In this document: positions 39,896 to 50,307 of the stretch, in pieces
Numbering within the stretch: the first letter of the stretch is position 1
Layout of the letters: every line of letters begins with the position of its first letter
Source: Haematococcus lacustris
Lineage: Eukaryota; Chlorophyta; Chlorophyceae; Chlamydomonadales; Haematococcaceae
Assembly (NCBI GenBank): GCA_030144725.1
Contig: JASKMD010000003.1
Span: 2,748,991 to 2,812,990, forward strand
DNA: 64,000 nt
Direction: 5' to 3'
Notes under the pieces: model-generated
Databases searched by the model: none
What the model saw: only the letters and a program-made list of their open reading frames with translations
What the model was told of the DNA's origin: nothing
Made by a program: the position numbers and the translations under genes

Positions 39896-42028
39896 AAAAT
39901 GCAAGAACACATACGAGCAGCCACCGGACACCTGCCCGGCTCACTCATCTTGGCGGGAGATATCAACGCCACGATGAAAACAGAGGATCGCTCCGAACAC
40001 ACCGAATACACACAAGATAACATGATGAGGGAGTTCGCCACAGAAATGCACCTGATGGAAGCGGATCCCGGCGACCGGGCCTGGACCTACCAACAACCGC
40101 ACTGCAACAGCCGCATCGACGCTATCCTAACACGCGACGCAAGACACGGCCCTGAGCACCGCACGCACGTCCATACCAACGCCTATCTCAGCGACCACAG
40201 GCCACTCACCGCCATACTGAATACAGCCCGCCTGGGCATAGACCTGGCAGCCCCACACAAACCACCGAAGCACAACCATACCATCCTCACCACCCCCATT
40301 ACCAATAAGGACAGGGACGCCTACCGCCTGGCAGTGCAACAACCCAGCTCAGGCGTCCCACAATTGCATGCAGAACTGACAGCCTTCTTAGCCCCCATAT
40401 ACACAGAGGCTACCCACCACCTGGCTACACTTGGCAAGACCAACCCTCAACAACCACAGCGCCTGACATCAGTGGCAGGACGCCCGGCCAGGGAAGCTGT
40501 AGACACCGCAGCCACCATGCTCACAAACCTCCTACAAACCTGCAGGACGGCAGCTATAAAGACATGCAACACTAAGACCCCCACAAGGGGAGGCCAGCAC
40601 TACCAACGCAGGACCATGTGCAGGATCAGACTGGCACTGGGCAGAAAGCTTAAGACCGCTAGAGACCTCAGCCGGAAGGCTAACTCCCTCTTTCAGCAAA
40701 CCAACGTGCACCCGACAATCGACGAACTCATTCTAGGGACAGATGCGATAAACGATGAGATCAAGGACGCGGTGCAAGCGCGACAGGGTGAAGACCCAAC
40801 CGAAAATCACGTGCAGGCCGCGCTCGCTCAACTGACCAATACGTACCGCGACCAAATCCACCAACTAGACGACGATGACTCCGCACTCGCCATCGCACAA
40901 GCTCGCGTCAGAATGCAACAACTGATCAGCACCCAGCCCAAGAAGGCTAACAAACGTATCTTGCGCCCGTCCCGCACCGACCACAAAGGCCTGCAGGCGC
41001 TAGCCGACCCCATCGCCAACAGGATATGCACCGCCCCGGCCGACCTGAACCGGATAATTACCGATGTCTACGGGGAAAAGTTGGCACCGCCGACCCCCAA
41101 GACTGGCCACTACACCAACACACAGACAAGAAACTACCCGTGGGCTCGCGCCAAAGCCGACGACGCCTTCGCATTACATGCATGCCAAAACATACACTGG
41201 CTGCACACAGCCATCATGGACAAGGCAGGCTTCCAAGAATGCCTCAGCAGGCTGGCAGGAGGCAAGGCCCCGGGACCAGACGGCGTGGAAAATGAAATCA
41301 TCAAGATGCTGCCATGGGAGATGCGGGAAACCATCCACCAGCTCTTCATCATCATGTGGGCAACAGGCTGCACACCCACCACGTGGAAAACCAGTGACAC
41401 ATGCCTGCTCTACAAGGACAAGGGGCAAGAAACAGACCTTAACTCCTACAGGCCAGTGGGCCTAGCCAACACCGTTTATAAGCTGTGGACCAGCCTCATT
41501 ACCAAGACGCTGTCTGAGTATGCTGAAGCGAATGGGATGCTCAGCAAAAACCAGGCTGGGTTCCGCTCCCACAGGAACACCACACAGCAGCTGCAGATGC
41601 TTGTCATGGCCCTTGAGGATGCTAAACTGGCCAAGGCAGATATCTACGCGCTCCTGGTCGACTTCACCAGTGCGTTCAACACCACCTGCCAGGACAAACT
41701 GCTATGGATCATGCATGACCTAGGCTTCCCCACAGACGCTACGGACGCAGTAAAGGACCTCTACACCGGCGCTACAACGCGCTTTAAAACCCCGTATGGC
41801 CATACTGACCCGGTACCCGTCAACCGGGGCACCATCCAAGGCGACTCTCTCTCGCCCTTCCTATTTCTTATCTACATCGAACCCCTCCTGCGATGGCTGC
41901 AAGTGGGCGCGAGGGGCTATAAATTCAAATCAGCAACAGACGACAGCGGGGAACGCGCCACCGTCAGCAGCATCGACTATGCAGATGACATCGCTATACT
42001 CTGCAACACCCTTCGCAACCTTCGATGC

Positions 42029-42031
42029 TAA
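42029..42031 (+). other. premature TAA between RT palm and thumb
   Basis: The reading frame is open on both sides (NTLRNLRC before, ADKLSAFSDWG after) and the downstream part is clearly the RT thumb. A CAA-to-TAA change is the simplest cause. It would truncate the protein before RNase H and the second endonuclease. Confidence 0.85.
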
Positions 42032-44343
42032 GCGGACAAACTCTCAGCCTTCTCGGACTGGGGTCACCTCATCATCTCACACAGTAAAACCCTCGCAACA
42101 GCGGCGCTCCATCACTCGGTCGAAACCGGCATGTGCAGCAGCGCGGCCGAAGCGGACAAGCGGGCCCGCCAACAACTCCGAACCGTCAGCCTACAAGGGA
42201 AACCCGTCACCTACCACCGCCCGACCTCACCCTTCACCTACCTGGGTGTGCTCATCACCATGACGCTGGACTGGAAGCCACAACACACCGCTATGATCAC
42301 CCAGCTCCGCCAAAAACTCGAGAGACTCAGACGCTCCTTTGCCAGTGCCAGACAGGCCATACACATCATCCGCACGGCCATCATCCCCAGCCTAGCCTAT
42401 AGCTTCTGCGCCGTGCCCTGCACCCCAGGGGACCTTGAGCTGTACGACAGGTCCATCAATCAATGCGTGAAGCTCAAACTCAGACTCCCCCTGGGAACGC
42501 CCAATGCCATCATCAGAGAAGACGCTGACAAGCTAGGCATAGGCATTAGCTCCACTGCCCAAGAATATCACGCCCGCAATACGACAGCCCTCACACACAG
42601 CCTCCAGTCCACAGATGTGGCACACGCCCACATCTCGAGGAGCATGCTGCACAAACAAATCACATGGCTCAATACCCAGGCTAGCACACAAGGACACCGC
42701 ATGCTCACCCTCCTTCATCACACCCTTAGGGCACGGCAGCTAGTCTATGCCTCTATATCCGGGCTATCGGCCACGGAAGAGGGGCTACCTCTCTATCATG
42801 AGGAATGCCAAACACTCGGCCGCCTCATCACACAGGCCAGCAGCTCTCAAGCACACGATGTCGTCAGCGCCAGCATCACCTGCCTCAAAAGCCTAGGCAT
42901 CACGCACGCTTCTGAACTCAGCTGCAAGGACAACACACACATCATCACCGGTAGCATGCTCACATCGAAGTACGGAAAAAAGGTCAAGCAGAAGCACATC
43001 ATCGCCCTCAACAAACTTGCGGCCATGGCGGCCCAACCCTCATGCCCAGACGCGACCGCAACGCGTGCCATCCGAGACAGCCGCAACACATCACTCGACC
43101 TCCCGCCCGACCAACGCAAAATCACAACATGGGCCGCGGGCCTCACGGAACTTGCGCCCACACCCGCAGTGCCAGACACCAGAACCCGCTATATGGATAT
43201 GAAAGCGTATGCGGTCATGCACGCAACGCAACCAGCAACGGCGGACCGGGCCGCAGCGGCACCCGCAGTCCATGATGCCACTAGGACGAGCTCACGACTG
43301 CTGAAACGAGAGCAACGAGCTACACAATCGGCCCCAACGAAGCCCACTCCACCCAAGGCGGGCACGAAACGGAACAATGAGGGCAGACAGACCCAAACTA
43401 TCCCGCAGGATATCGTGCGCATAGTAGGCCTTGACCTCCCAGGACTCTCCAGCTGGAAGGTGGATAAAGCCTGCCGTTGTAAACCCAGGAACCTAGGCTG
43501 CATACTAGGGGCCATGTACGGCCACCAAGAGGCCATTACCAGCATAGATGGCTGGCAATGGGACGGCATCAACAAGGAAAACTACTACAAGGTGCATTGG
43601 AAGCCCACAGTCATAGATAGATGGGCTTTACCACTATGTGCAGAAGAAGGCTATACACCCACACACATAGAGACCATCAGCAGGGAAGAGGCTAAGGACG
43701 TGTGCACCTGTGAGCTGTGCTGGCTACCAAGAGGAGACAGCCCAACGTGCCACAACTGCAAGAGGGCCTACCACCCAGCCTGCCTTGAGGAAGCCCACCT
43801 GTCTGGACACAAGGAACCAGGATACTGGCTGTGCCCTATATGCAAGTTTGGCAGCAATGACTTCAAGACTACCATGCGTCAGTCAGCGCACTCGGACCTC
43901 ATACGAGTACACTGGCACCCCACTCTCGAACCGGCGCCGCTCATCACGGCACACCTGGACTACATGGCAAAGCGCAACGACTACGACGAGGAAAACAGGC
44001 AGATACAAGAGGCCAGACATGCGAGGCCCGACACGCACCTGCCGGCCCACACCCGACAGGGATTACCGGACCCGCACACCTGGCTACCCCGGTGCACCAA
44101 CCTGCACTCGAAGGCCACCTTCCACACCTACCCCATCAACCCGCAGACGGACATCGTCGGGACGGGCAATTGCGAAACCTTCCTCCAACTTCACCCCCAC
44201 ATGACCGCCCCCGCGATGAGCCTCAGCACGGGGGAGCCCATTATGCCACGGCACGACTTAGTGCAACACGTAACGGTCCACGACGAGTCGGGTCGCACAG
44301 TTGGCCTTCTGACAAAAGACCAACACCAACATCTCCACGCTTG

Positions 44344-44351
44344 GTTACAAC
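44344..44351. repeat. hAT target-site duplication GTTACAAC, left copy
   Basis: GTTACAAC is repeated directly at 46697-46704 on the other side of the hAT element. Eight bases is the diagnostic length for hAT insertion. Confidence 0.9.
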
Positions 44352-44401
44352 CAGGGTTCGACCCCCCGTACGGGGCCCGTACTTTTGACCCATTTTGACG
44401 A

Positions 44402-44441
44402 GGGCCCCCGTAACTGGGCCGAAGGCCCAGTACGGGGGCCC
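44402..44441. other. hairpin near the left end of the hAT element
   Basis: An 18-bp stem (GGGCCCCCGTA and CTGGGCC paired to their complements, with one bulged A) closes a three-base GAA loop. It sits 50 bases inside the terminal repeat and may be a transposase-recognition or folding element. Confidence 0.75.
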
Positions 44442-44859
44442 GTGGTTTTCAAAATTTGGGTTACGGGGGGGAGTTCACGGGCTATCTACGGGCGCCTGTT
44501 ATTCTTAGTTGCGCCCGTACATATCTCAAACCTAACTCACGGCTGCGTGCGGGGAAAGCCAGGCAAGAAAGTAAGGCAGACTCCGTCGGACCAGCGACAG
44601 ATGACAATTCAGATGGCGCTTGGTGGGTACCATCGCATCGTTGACATCTTCGACGTTGACATCTCCGCGTTCACATGTTAACTCATGTGAACTTCTTGAA
44701 CCGCGCAGACCACGCAGCCCGCAATCCCGCCTTTCCCGATGAAACTGGCCTTGTCAGCCCAATGCGCCCAATGCGGGGAGGATTAAACTGGTTTGGGGTG
44801 TAATATGTCTGATAATTACCATTTAGCATTCTTTATAAGTGCTGCAGCAGGTCCTGCAC

Positions 44860-45490
44860 GTCAGCAGCAGCAGGGCAGCATCACGGTAGCAGCAGCAGGG
44901 CAGCAGCATAATGGCAGTGGAGCAGCAGCAGGGCAGCAGCTGCAGCAGCATGGCTGCAGCAGCAGGAGGGTAGCAGCAGCAGGGCAGCAGCTGCATCAGC
45001 AGGGCAACAGCAGCAGGGCAGCAGCAGCAGGAGCAGGGCAGTAGCAGCAGCAGCAGGGCTGCGCAGCAGCAGCAGCAGCAGAGCAGCAGCAGGGCAGCGG
45101 CAGCAGCAGCAGGGCAGCAGGGCAGCATCAGGGCTAAAATGCTGCCATGCTGCTGCTAAAGTGCTGCACCATCGGCAGGGCACCATCAGCAGGGCAGCTG
45201 CAGCATGGCAGCAGCAGCATGGCAACAGCAGCAGTAGGGCATCACAGCATCAGGGGAGCAGCAGCAGGGCAGCAGCTACAGCGGCAGGGCAGCAGCAACA
45301 GGGCAGCGGTATCAGGGGCAGCGGCAGCAGCAGCAGCAGCAGCAGGGTAGAAGCGGCAGGGCAGCAGCAGCAGCAGCAGCAACGGCAGGGCAGCTACAGC
45401 AATGCAGCAGCGGCAGCAGCAGCAGCAGCAGTGCAGCTACAGCAGGGCAGCAACGTCATCAGCAGCAGGGCAGCATCACGGTAGCAGCAG
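44860..45490. repeat. CAG/GCAGCAGGGCAGCAG-rich tract in the hAT element
   Basis: About 630 bases of imperfect CAG-rich repeats are built around GCAGCAGCAGGGCAGCAG. The frames in it (Gln/Gly/Ala-rich or Cys/Leu/Ala-rich) are low-complexity and not supported as genes. Confidence 0.85.
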
Positions 45491-45639
45491 CAGGGCAGGA
45501 GCCCAGCCCCCTCCCCTTCCAGCCCAACCTCTTCGGCTCCGTCCACCCCGCAGCCAGTGGCCAGCCTTAGCCCAGACGACCCTATTCTCATTGACCAAGA
45601 GCCAGCACCTTCCAGCATCCGCATAGGCCACAAGAGTGC

Positions 45640-46555
45640 AATCGTGAGGCTAAGCAGAAGGAGTTGCAAGCAAAGTACCCATGGTGCAGGTTCAGTGGCG
45701 GATGCAACGAGAGAGGCACCCCCCAAGCCCACTGCTCCACTTGCTTAGAGCACAAGCCCAACTCATCTCTATTCGCAAAGGCGAGTGGTGGTGGTGGGGC
45801 TGTGACGTGTGAGGCGGAGCTGGCCCAACACGCCAAGAGCAAGGCCCATTCAGAAGCCATCGGCATGGCACAGCGTGCTGGGGGGGGTGCCAGCTCCATC
45901 AAAGCAGCTGCGAAGGCTGCAACAACAACAGTGGTCCAAGGCACCTACCGCCGCATGGTGTTGGCAGCCCTCTTCATGGTGTTGTGGGGCCACTCAGCCA
46001 TGTCCTTTGCAGCCCACCTCCAGTTTGCCACTCATAGTGGGGCACCAGCTATGCCGCATGACTTCAGTGCCACCCGTTACTTCAATGCCGCCCTTTACTC
46101 TATTAGCCAAACCCTCCTCACTCAACAGCTAGCAGCTGTACGAGCCAGCCCCTATTCAGCTTGTTAGCTGACAGCAGCACGGACGTGGGAACTGAGGACC
46201 ATTTGCTCCTCTACGTGCGCTATCTGGAGCCATCGTCCTTTATCTACCACACCTCTTTCTTATGCGCTGTCAAAGTGGTGGGGGCCACATCTGAGCACAT
46301 CACAGTTGTCATACTGCGTGTGATTGACACCCTCAGCCTAGATGTTGGCAAGCTTGTGGCTTTCTGCTCTGTTGGTGCCAGCACCTTCATGGGGGCTCAC
46401 AATGGGGTCATGGGGGCTCACAATGGGGGGAAGAGCGCGCGCAAGAAGAGCATGAGTGAGAGCATGAGTCAAGTGATGAAGTGGATGAGGCCTTGTTTGG
46501 CACGGAGGCAGGTGGAGTCCCAAAGGACACCTTTGAAGCCTCCTTGTTAGCTGCT
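45640..46555 (+). pseudogene. hAT transposase remnant (N-terminal and central part)
   Basis: Frame one (45664-46167) carries a zinc-finger-like start (WCRFSGGCN, HCSTCLEHKPNSSLF, LAQHAKSKAH) of the kind found in ZNF862/KRAB-like hAT transposases, and runs to SPYSAC. The protein continues one base out of phase in 46161-46550 with LADSSTDVGTEDHLLLYVRY, SFLCAVKVVGA and KLVAFCSVGAS, the DSTTD-like and catalytic-core segments of hAT transposases. The C-terminal dimerisation region is missing. Frameshift plus truncation make it a pseudogene. Confidence 0.75.
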
Positions 46556-46704
46556 GTAAGGTAACATGCCTCTTCCAAGCCGGCCGCAGGCCGGCAAAAA
46601 TTCTTGGGGTATGAACAGTGTATAGGGTCCCCGTAGTTTACCCTGACATCAGTTAAGGGCGCCCTTAGACCAGATATCACCAACTGTCGAACCCTGGTTA
46701 CAAC

Positions 46705-48980
46705 ACACACCACACACACGCAACCTGGCCACAGAGGTAGTGGCCCTACTAAGGAGACAGGACGCACAGAGCAGCCACCACCCCATGAGAGGGGCACAAG
46801 ACAAAGTCCTTAACACCCTACACGCCACACGAAGCTTTCCAAGTACCGTCCAAAGGTGGGCTGATCCACTCACAGTTAGACCGGAAACCACTACCTACTG
46901 GAGCCCTGACATCAATGACACGGCCTTTGGGGCACACCACAACTGCCTACTGGTACGCCACACTGGGCTATCCACATGGAACGTGCTGGCAGACGATGCG
47001 GTGGCCCTGAAATGCGTCAACCATGCTATACACTCAGCTACACAGGAGGAGGCCATGGCAACCATCATGCTGATCCCTGGGAAAAAGGGCATCTCCTACC
47101 CTAAACACATTGACACCCTGCGGCGCTACCCTGAGTACTGCCAGCACCTGGCTAGCATACCCCCCACCAAGACCAGATGCTCCAAGCCAGGCAAGCACGC
47201 CAACCTCCACATCTACGTCATTTGGAATGCAGCAGGACAACAACTCGTCACCAAAGGCAACCCCCAAGGATGGCTGGCTAGCACTGCCACTGCCCTCCAC
47301 CCACAACGAGACACACACCCAATCCGCAACAGACCAACGAATCAATGCCAGCCAGCCACACCCCCCAGCGGCCACAAACAACACATGCGCCTGCCGTTGG
47401 ACAAGGACCTCCCCACCTCGGGGCACCAGCGCGGCCACCAACAACTCACGCACCATTCCACGACGCAGCCACGGATGGCCATCACCGAATGGGCCACGAT
47501 CGCGTACACGGACGGCAGCTGTATTAAGACCTCGGGGGCAGCCCCGGCGAGCGTTGGGGCGGGGGTCTATATCCCGGAGAACAACGTCCTCATCACAGCC
47601 GCCCTGAACGACCCAGAAAGCAACACCATCAACAGGGCGGAACTCACGGCGATACACGCGGCACTCAAAGCGGGGGCCAAACGTATCGCCACCGATAGCC
47701 TTTGCTCCCTCTACCAGATCCGCAGAGCCCTCGCTAACCCGATGTCGCTCATCACCCACAAACACAACGACATCCTGACAGCCATCGCTACCCTTATCAT
47801 CGACAGCCCCGTGACAATCCAATTCTTTAAAGTCAGGGCCCACTCGGGCATCATCGGCAACGAAGGCGCCGATGCCCTCGCCAAACACGCGGCGCTACAC
47901 CCAGAGCTCGCCAACACCCCGGCCTACAGCCCGACCACACGGAATGAGACAAAGAACTGGCTCAGCAACGCAGCCGACGGCGACTCCCCCGCCCCATTGC
48001 CGGACTGCCGCCACAGCGTGCGAGCACACATGCACCGCAAACACAAGCTGGGCCTTGCCAACCAAGACAGTATCTACTACCAAATGACCCAAGAAATCAG
48101 GAAGGTCGCAGCAACAGGAGCGGGCGAAAGAGTGATGGTCGACACGAACATCTCCACCCACGCGCAACGCACTGCCCTACTCTACCGTACCGGAGGGCTA
48201 TACAACCAGAAACTAGCTATGCGCTGGAAACGGGCGACGGATGACCGATGCCCGCTCTGCGGGGAAGCGGATAGTGCCACTCACCTCCTCTCGGGCTGCA
48301 GCGAGACACTACAGATGGTGCAAGAAAGGCACAACGGGGCGGGCCGCCTCATCACTAAAGCCATAAGCAAGGGAACCCTAGGCGGGTACATCAGCTTTGC
48401 GGACACCGGCAGCTGGGAGAAGGGCGCAAAGGAAAGCCTGGACCTCCCCGGCGACACGCTACACACAACACTCCAAACACTCGGACTGAAACCAGAAGAT
48501 ACTAAACACACCACCAGGCCGGATATCCTCATGGTGGCCCCTCATAAGAAGGCAAGCAAGGACGGCAAAGACACCAAGCGGGTCGGCATCATAGAAATCA
48601 AATACTGCTCGGACTCACGGTGGACGGACCAATTAAACAAGGCACTCACTCAACACACCCACCTAGCCGAGACCATACGCAAGGAAGACCATATGGTTGC
48701 TATCATACCAATCCTATTAGGCATAGGGGGCATAACCTACGAAGCGCACACACGGCAACACCTCTTGACCCTCGGGATCACACAAGCCAACACTACCAAG
48801 CTGTCAAACAAAAAACGAAAAACACACAAGCCAACACTACCAACACTACCACGCCATGGAGGCAGCCCACTCTATTGCAAAGACAAGCTACAGACTCAGG
48901 GCTACCGGAGGGGGGGGAGGGTAGGGGGGACGCCACTTCTTTGGCTTGATGGTGGGAGCAGGCCGCGCCCCAGGCGGTAG
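46705..48980 (+). pseudogene. retrotransposon polyprotein, 3' part: RNase H, CCHC and restriction-like endonuclease
   Basis: The frame is continuous with 39899-44351 once the hAT element and one target duplication are removed. RNase H residues are all present: YTDGS, NRAELTAIHAAL, IATDSL, HSGIIGNEGADALA (Asp, Glu, Asp, Asp). Further on, CPLCGEADSATHLLSGC is the CCHC zinc motif and RPDILMVAP with VGIIEIKYCSDSRW is the restriction-like endonuclease core, as in Dualen/RandI and other early-branching non-LTR elements. About 200 residues between the break and RNase H have no recognised domain. It ends with TAG at 48978-48980, close to the 3' end of the element. This segment has no internal lesion, but it has lost its upstream start. 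Confidence 0.85.
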
Positions 48981-48998
48981 CTCCTCCCTTAATGCACG

Positions 48999-49012
48999 CC
49001 GGTGAATACCGG
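48999..49012 (+). other. 3' hairpin of the retrotransposon
   Basis: CCGGT-GAAT-ACCGG forms a 5-bp stem with a four-base loop six bases before the (TTC)n tail. A stem-loop next to a simple-repeat tail is the typical recognition site for reverse transcriptase in non-LTR elements; the role here is inferred. Confidence 0.6.
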
Positions 49013-49018
49013 AGTAGT

Positions 49019-49058
49019 CTTCTTCTTCTTCTTCTTCTTCTTCTTCTTCTTCTTCTTC
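49019..49058 (+). repeat. (TTC)13 tail of the retrotransposon
   Basis: A pure TTC/CTT run lies directly between the 3' untranslated region and the right target duplication. It replaces a poly(A) tail and marks the 3' end. Confidence 0.85.
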
Positions 49059-49609
49059 ATGGTTGCCAGCCTGGTTGCCACCCTTGTCTGTCCTGTGACC
49101 CCAGCCTTTGCCCTAGCCTGGCCCACCTCCCTCGACCTTGCCCGGGGCAAAGCAGCCACCCTGCTTGCCGCCCTAGCCTGGCCCACAGCCCTAGCCTTTG
49201 CCCCATTCTGGCTTGCCTCCCCCTTGCCGGATGGGCTGAATCTTAGCAGGTTGCAACCAGTCTCATGCGCCTGCCGGTGCATGCGAGAGCAGGAGGTGTG
49301 TTAGGCAGGGTGAGCGGCAGGGTTGCGGCCAGGAGAAGGCCCAAAGTTAGACAGCTTGCGAGCACTATTAGGTAGTCGCTTCTTAACCACTGCCGCTTGA
49401 CGATCGAGCTCGCGGTGCCGCTTATCAGATGCGTCGGCGGCACTGATGCCCCGGACCACATATTGGTCCATTGCTAGCACTTTCGTCAAGGTCAACTAAT
49501 TGTTTACATACTTCTCGAAGGACCCAAAAAATACATTGTTTACTCTTTCCCGGTTTCCCGAAGGACAAAAAACGATTCGGGATAGGGAATCGATCGGGAG
49601 AGTACGGTA

Positions 49610-49849
49610 TGCGGCATTGGTATTACCAATTTGCCAAGCATGCGGGGCGGAGGCCGTCGCAAGTGCTCAGCCTGGCTACAGGCGCACGGCAGTTGGTCAC
49701 CCCCGCCATTGGCTGCACCCCCATGGCTCATGAGATAACTTCTCACTCATCTCTGCACGGATGAGGCCGCCGACTGGCGCGATGAGCTGCTTATGGCCTG
49801 ACTAGAGTGCGGTCAGCCCCAGCGGTTTGCCGGGTGGCTGGCCCCCAAC
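49610..49849. other. spacer between the nested element and the palindrome
   Basis: 240 bases with no recognisable feature. Confidence 0.5.
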
Positions 49850-50307
49850 CAATCAAGTCTCCCGGTAAAAGTTCCCCCTGTACGGGGGAAGTTTGTTGGC
49901 TGTAGATGGGGGAAGTTTTAAATTGCCCATCCGCGCTACTCGACAAGCACGAGCGACTAGCAACCCACACTACAGCCTCCTGGCTTCCTCCGCATGCTTT
50001 GACGCGCAACCTTGACTGCCCAGAGGTGGTTAGGGGCGGGCGGTTACTGCCCAGCAAACGCAGCCCAACACCCGCCTGGACCGTTCTTATTTCGATAAGC
50101 TCAAGCGCGCAGCCCAAAAGAGACTTGCCAAGGGAGCGGTTACAGGGGATGTAGACAAGGCAAGCCGCATCCCCCACAACGCAGGCCAAATCCCCCACAA
50201 CACCCAAAACTAGCGAATGACACAGCGCCAGACAAGAAAACCGCAGCAGGAGCAGCACCTGCGTTCTGCAGCTTTTTTGCCTTGGCAGGAGCGCAGGGAG
50301 CGGTGAG

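Larger units (their letters stand above)
39899..44351 (+). pseudogene. retrotransposon polyprotein, middle part: APE, RT, PHD finger
   Basis: The frame continues from the upstream APE by a one-base shift. APE motifs are LILAGDIN, NSRIDAIL and LSDHRPL. RT motifs are GKAPGPDG, SYRPVGLANTVYKLW, NQAGFR, ALLVDFTSAFN (motif A), RGTIQGDSLSPFLF (motif B) and IDYADDIAIL (motif C, YADD at 41978-41989). An in-frame TAA at 42029-42031 follows; the same frame then continues through the thumb (TYLGVLIT) for another 770 codons. Near 43704-43850 is a PHD finger: CELC, CHNCKRAYHPAC, W-LCPIC, in C4HC3 spacing. Two similar motifs flank it, KVHWKPTV (about 43592) and RVHWHPTL (about 43908), perhaps chromo-like. 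The frame is then cut by the hAT element but resumes in phase at 46705. Confidence 0.85.
44352..46696. mobile_element. 2345-bp hAT-superfamily DNA transposon
   Basis: Terminal inverted repeats are CAGGGTTCGAC (44352-44362) and its complement (46686-46696). The flanking 8-base duplication is perfect, and the CAGGG start is typical of hAT elements. It interrupts the retrotransposon polyprotein; removing it with one duplication copy restores an open frame. The left 0.4 kb contains GTAC-centred palindromes, the middle is CAG-rich, and the right part holds a broken hAT transposase. Confidence 0.9.
35779..49058 (+). mobile_element. Dualen/RandI-like non-LTR retrotransposon (decayed, with a nested hAT)
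   Basis: The element is 13.3 kb including a 2.35-kb hAT insertion, so about 10.9 kb on its own. It has an 11-base target duplication, no long terminal repeats and a (TTC)n 3' tail. It encodes an AP-type endonuclease before and a restriction-like endonuclease after the reverse transcriptase; this dual-endonuclease layout defines the Dualen/RandI clade of green algae. The order is: tandem-repeat ORF1; small ORF with a 2A peptide; two cysteine protease domains; APE; RT; PHD finger; RNase H; CCHC and restriction-like endonuclease. Lesions: TGA at 37966, an A-run frameshift at 39896-39899, TAA at 42029, and the hAT at 44352. It can no longer make its full protein. Confidence 0.9.
35342..49609. mobile_element. 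TIR DNA transposon split by a nested retrotransposon
   Basis: The ends are a perfect 25-base inverted repeat: 35342-35366 begins TACCGTACTCTCCCGATCGA and 49585-49609 is its reverse complement. TA at both outer ends fits a TA target duplication. Only 35342-35778 and 49059-49609 belong to this element; together they are about 1.0 kb and align arm for arm with the uninterrupted copy at 5846-6858. The right arm retains the short frame MTLTKVLAMDQYVVRG (49301-49495, minus). No transposase is present, so the family must be mobilised in trans. Confidence 0.85.

Noticed and set aside
42029..42031. Reassigned TAA codon (as glutamine, known from some ulvophyte algae)
   Set aside because: All host genes in the window use ordinary codons with TAA/TAG/TGA only at ends. 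The element also has a TGA and a frameshift, so decay is the simpler explanation.
35342..49609. Single giant DNA transposon carrying reverse transcriptase as its own cargo
   Set aside because: The internal 11-base duplication, the TTC tail and the empty sister element at 5846-6858 show a separate later retrotransposon insertion.
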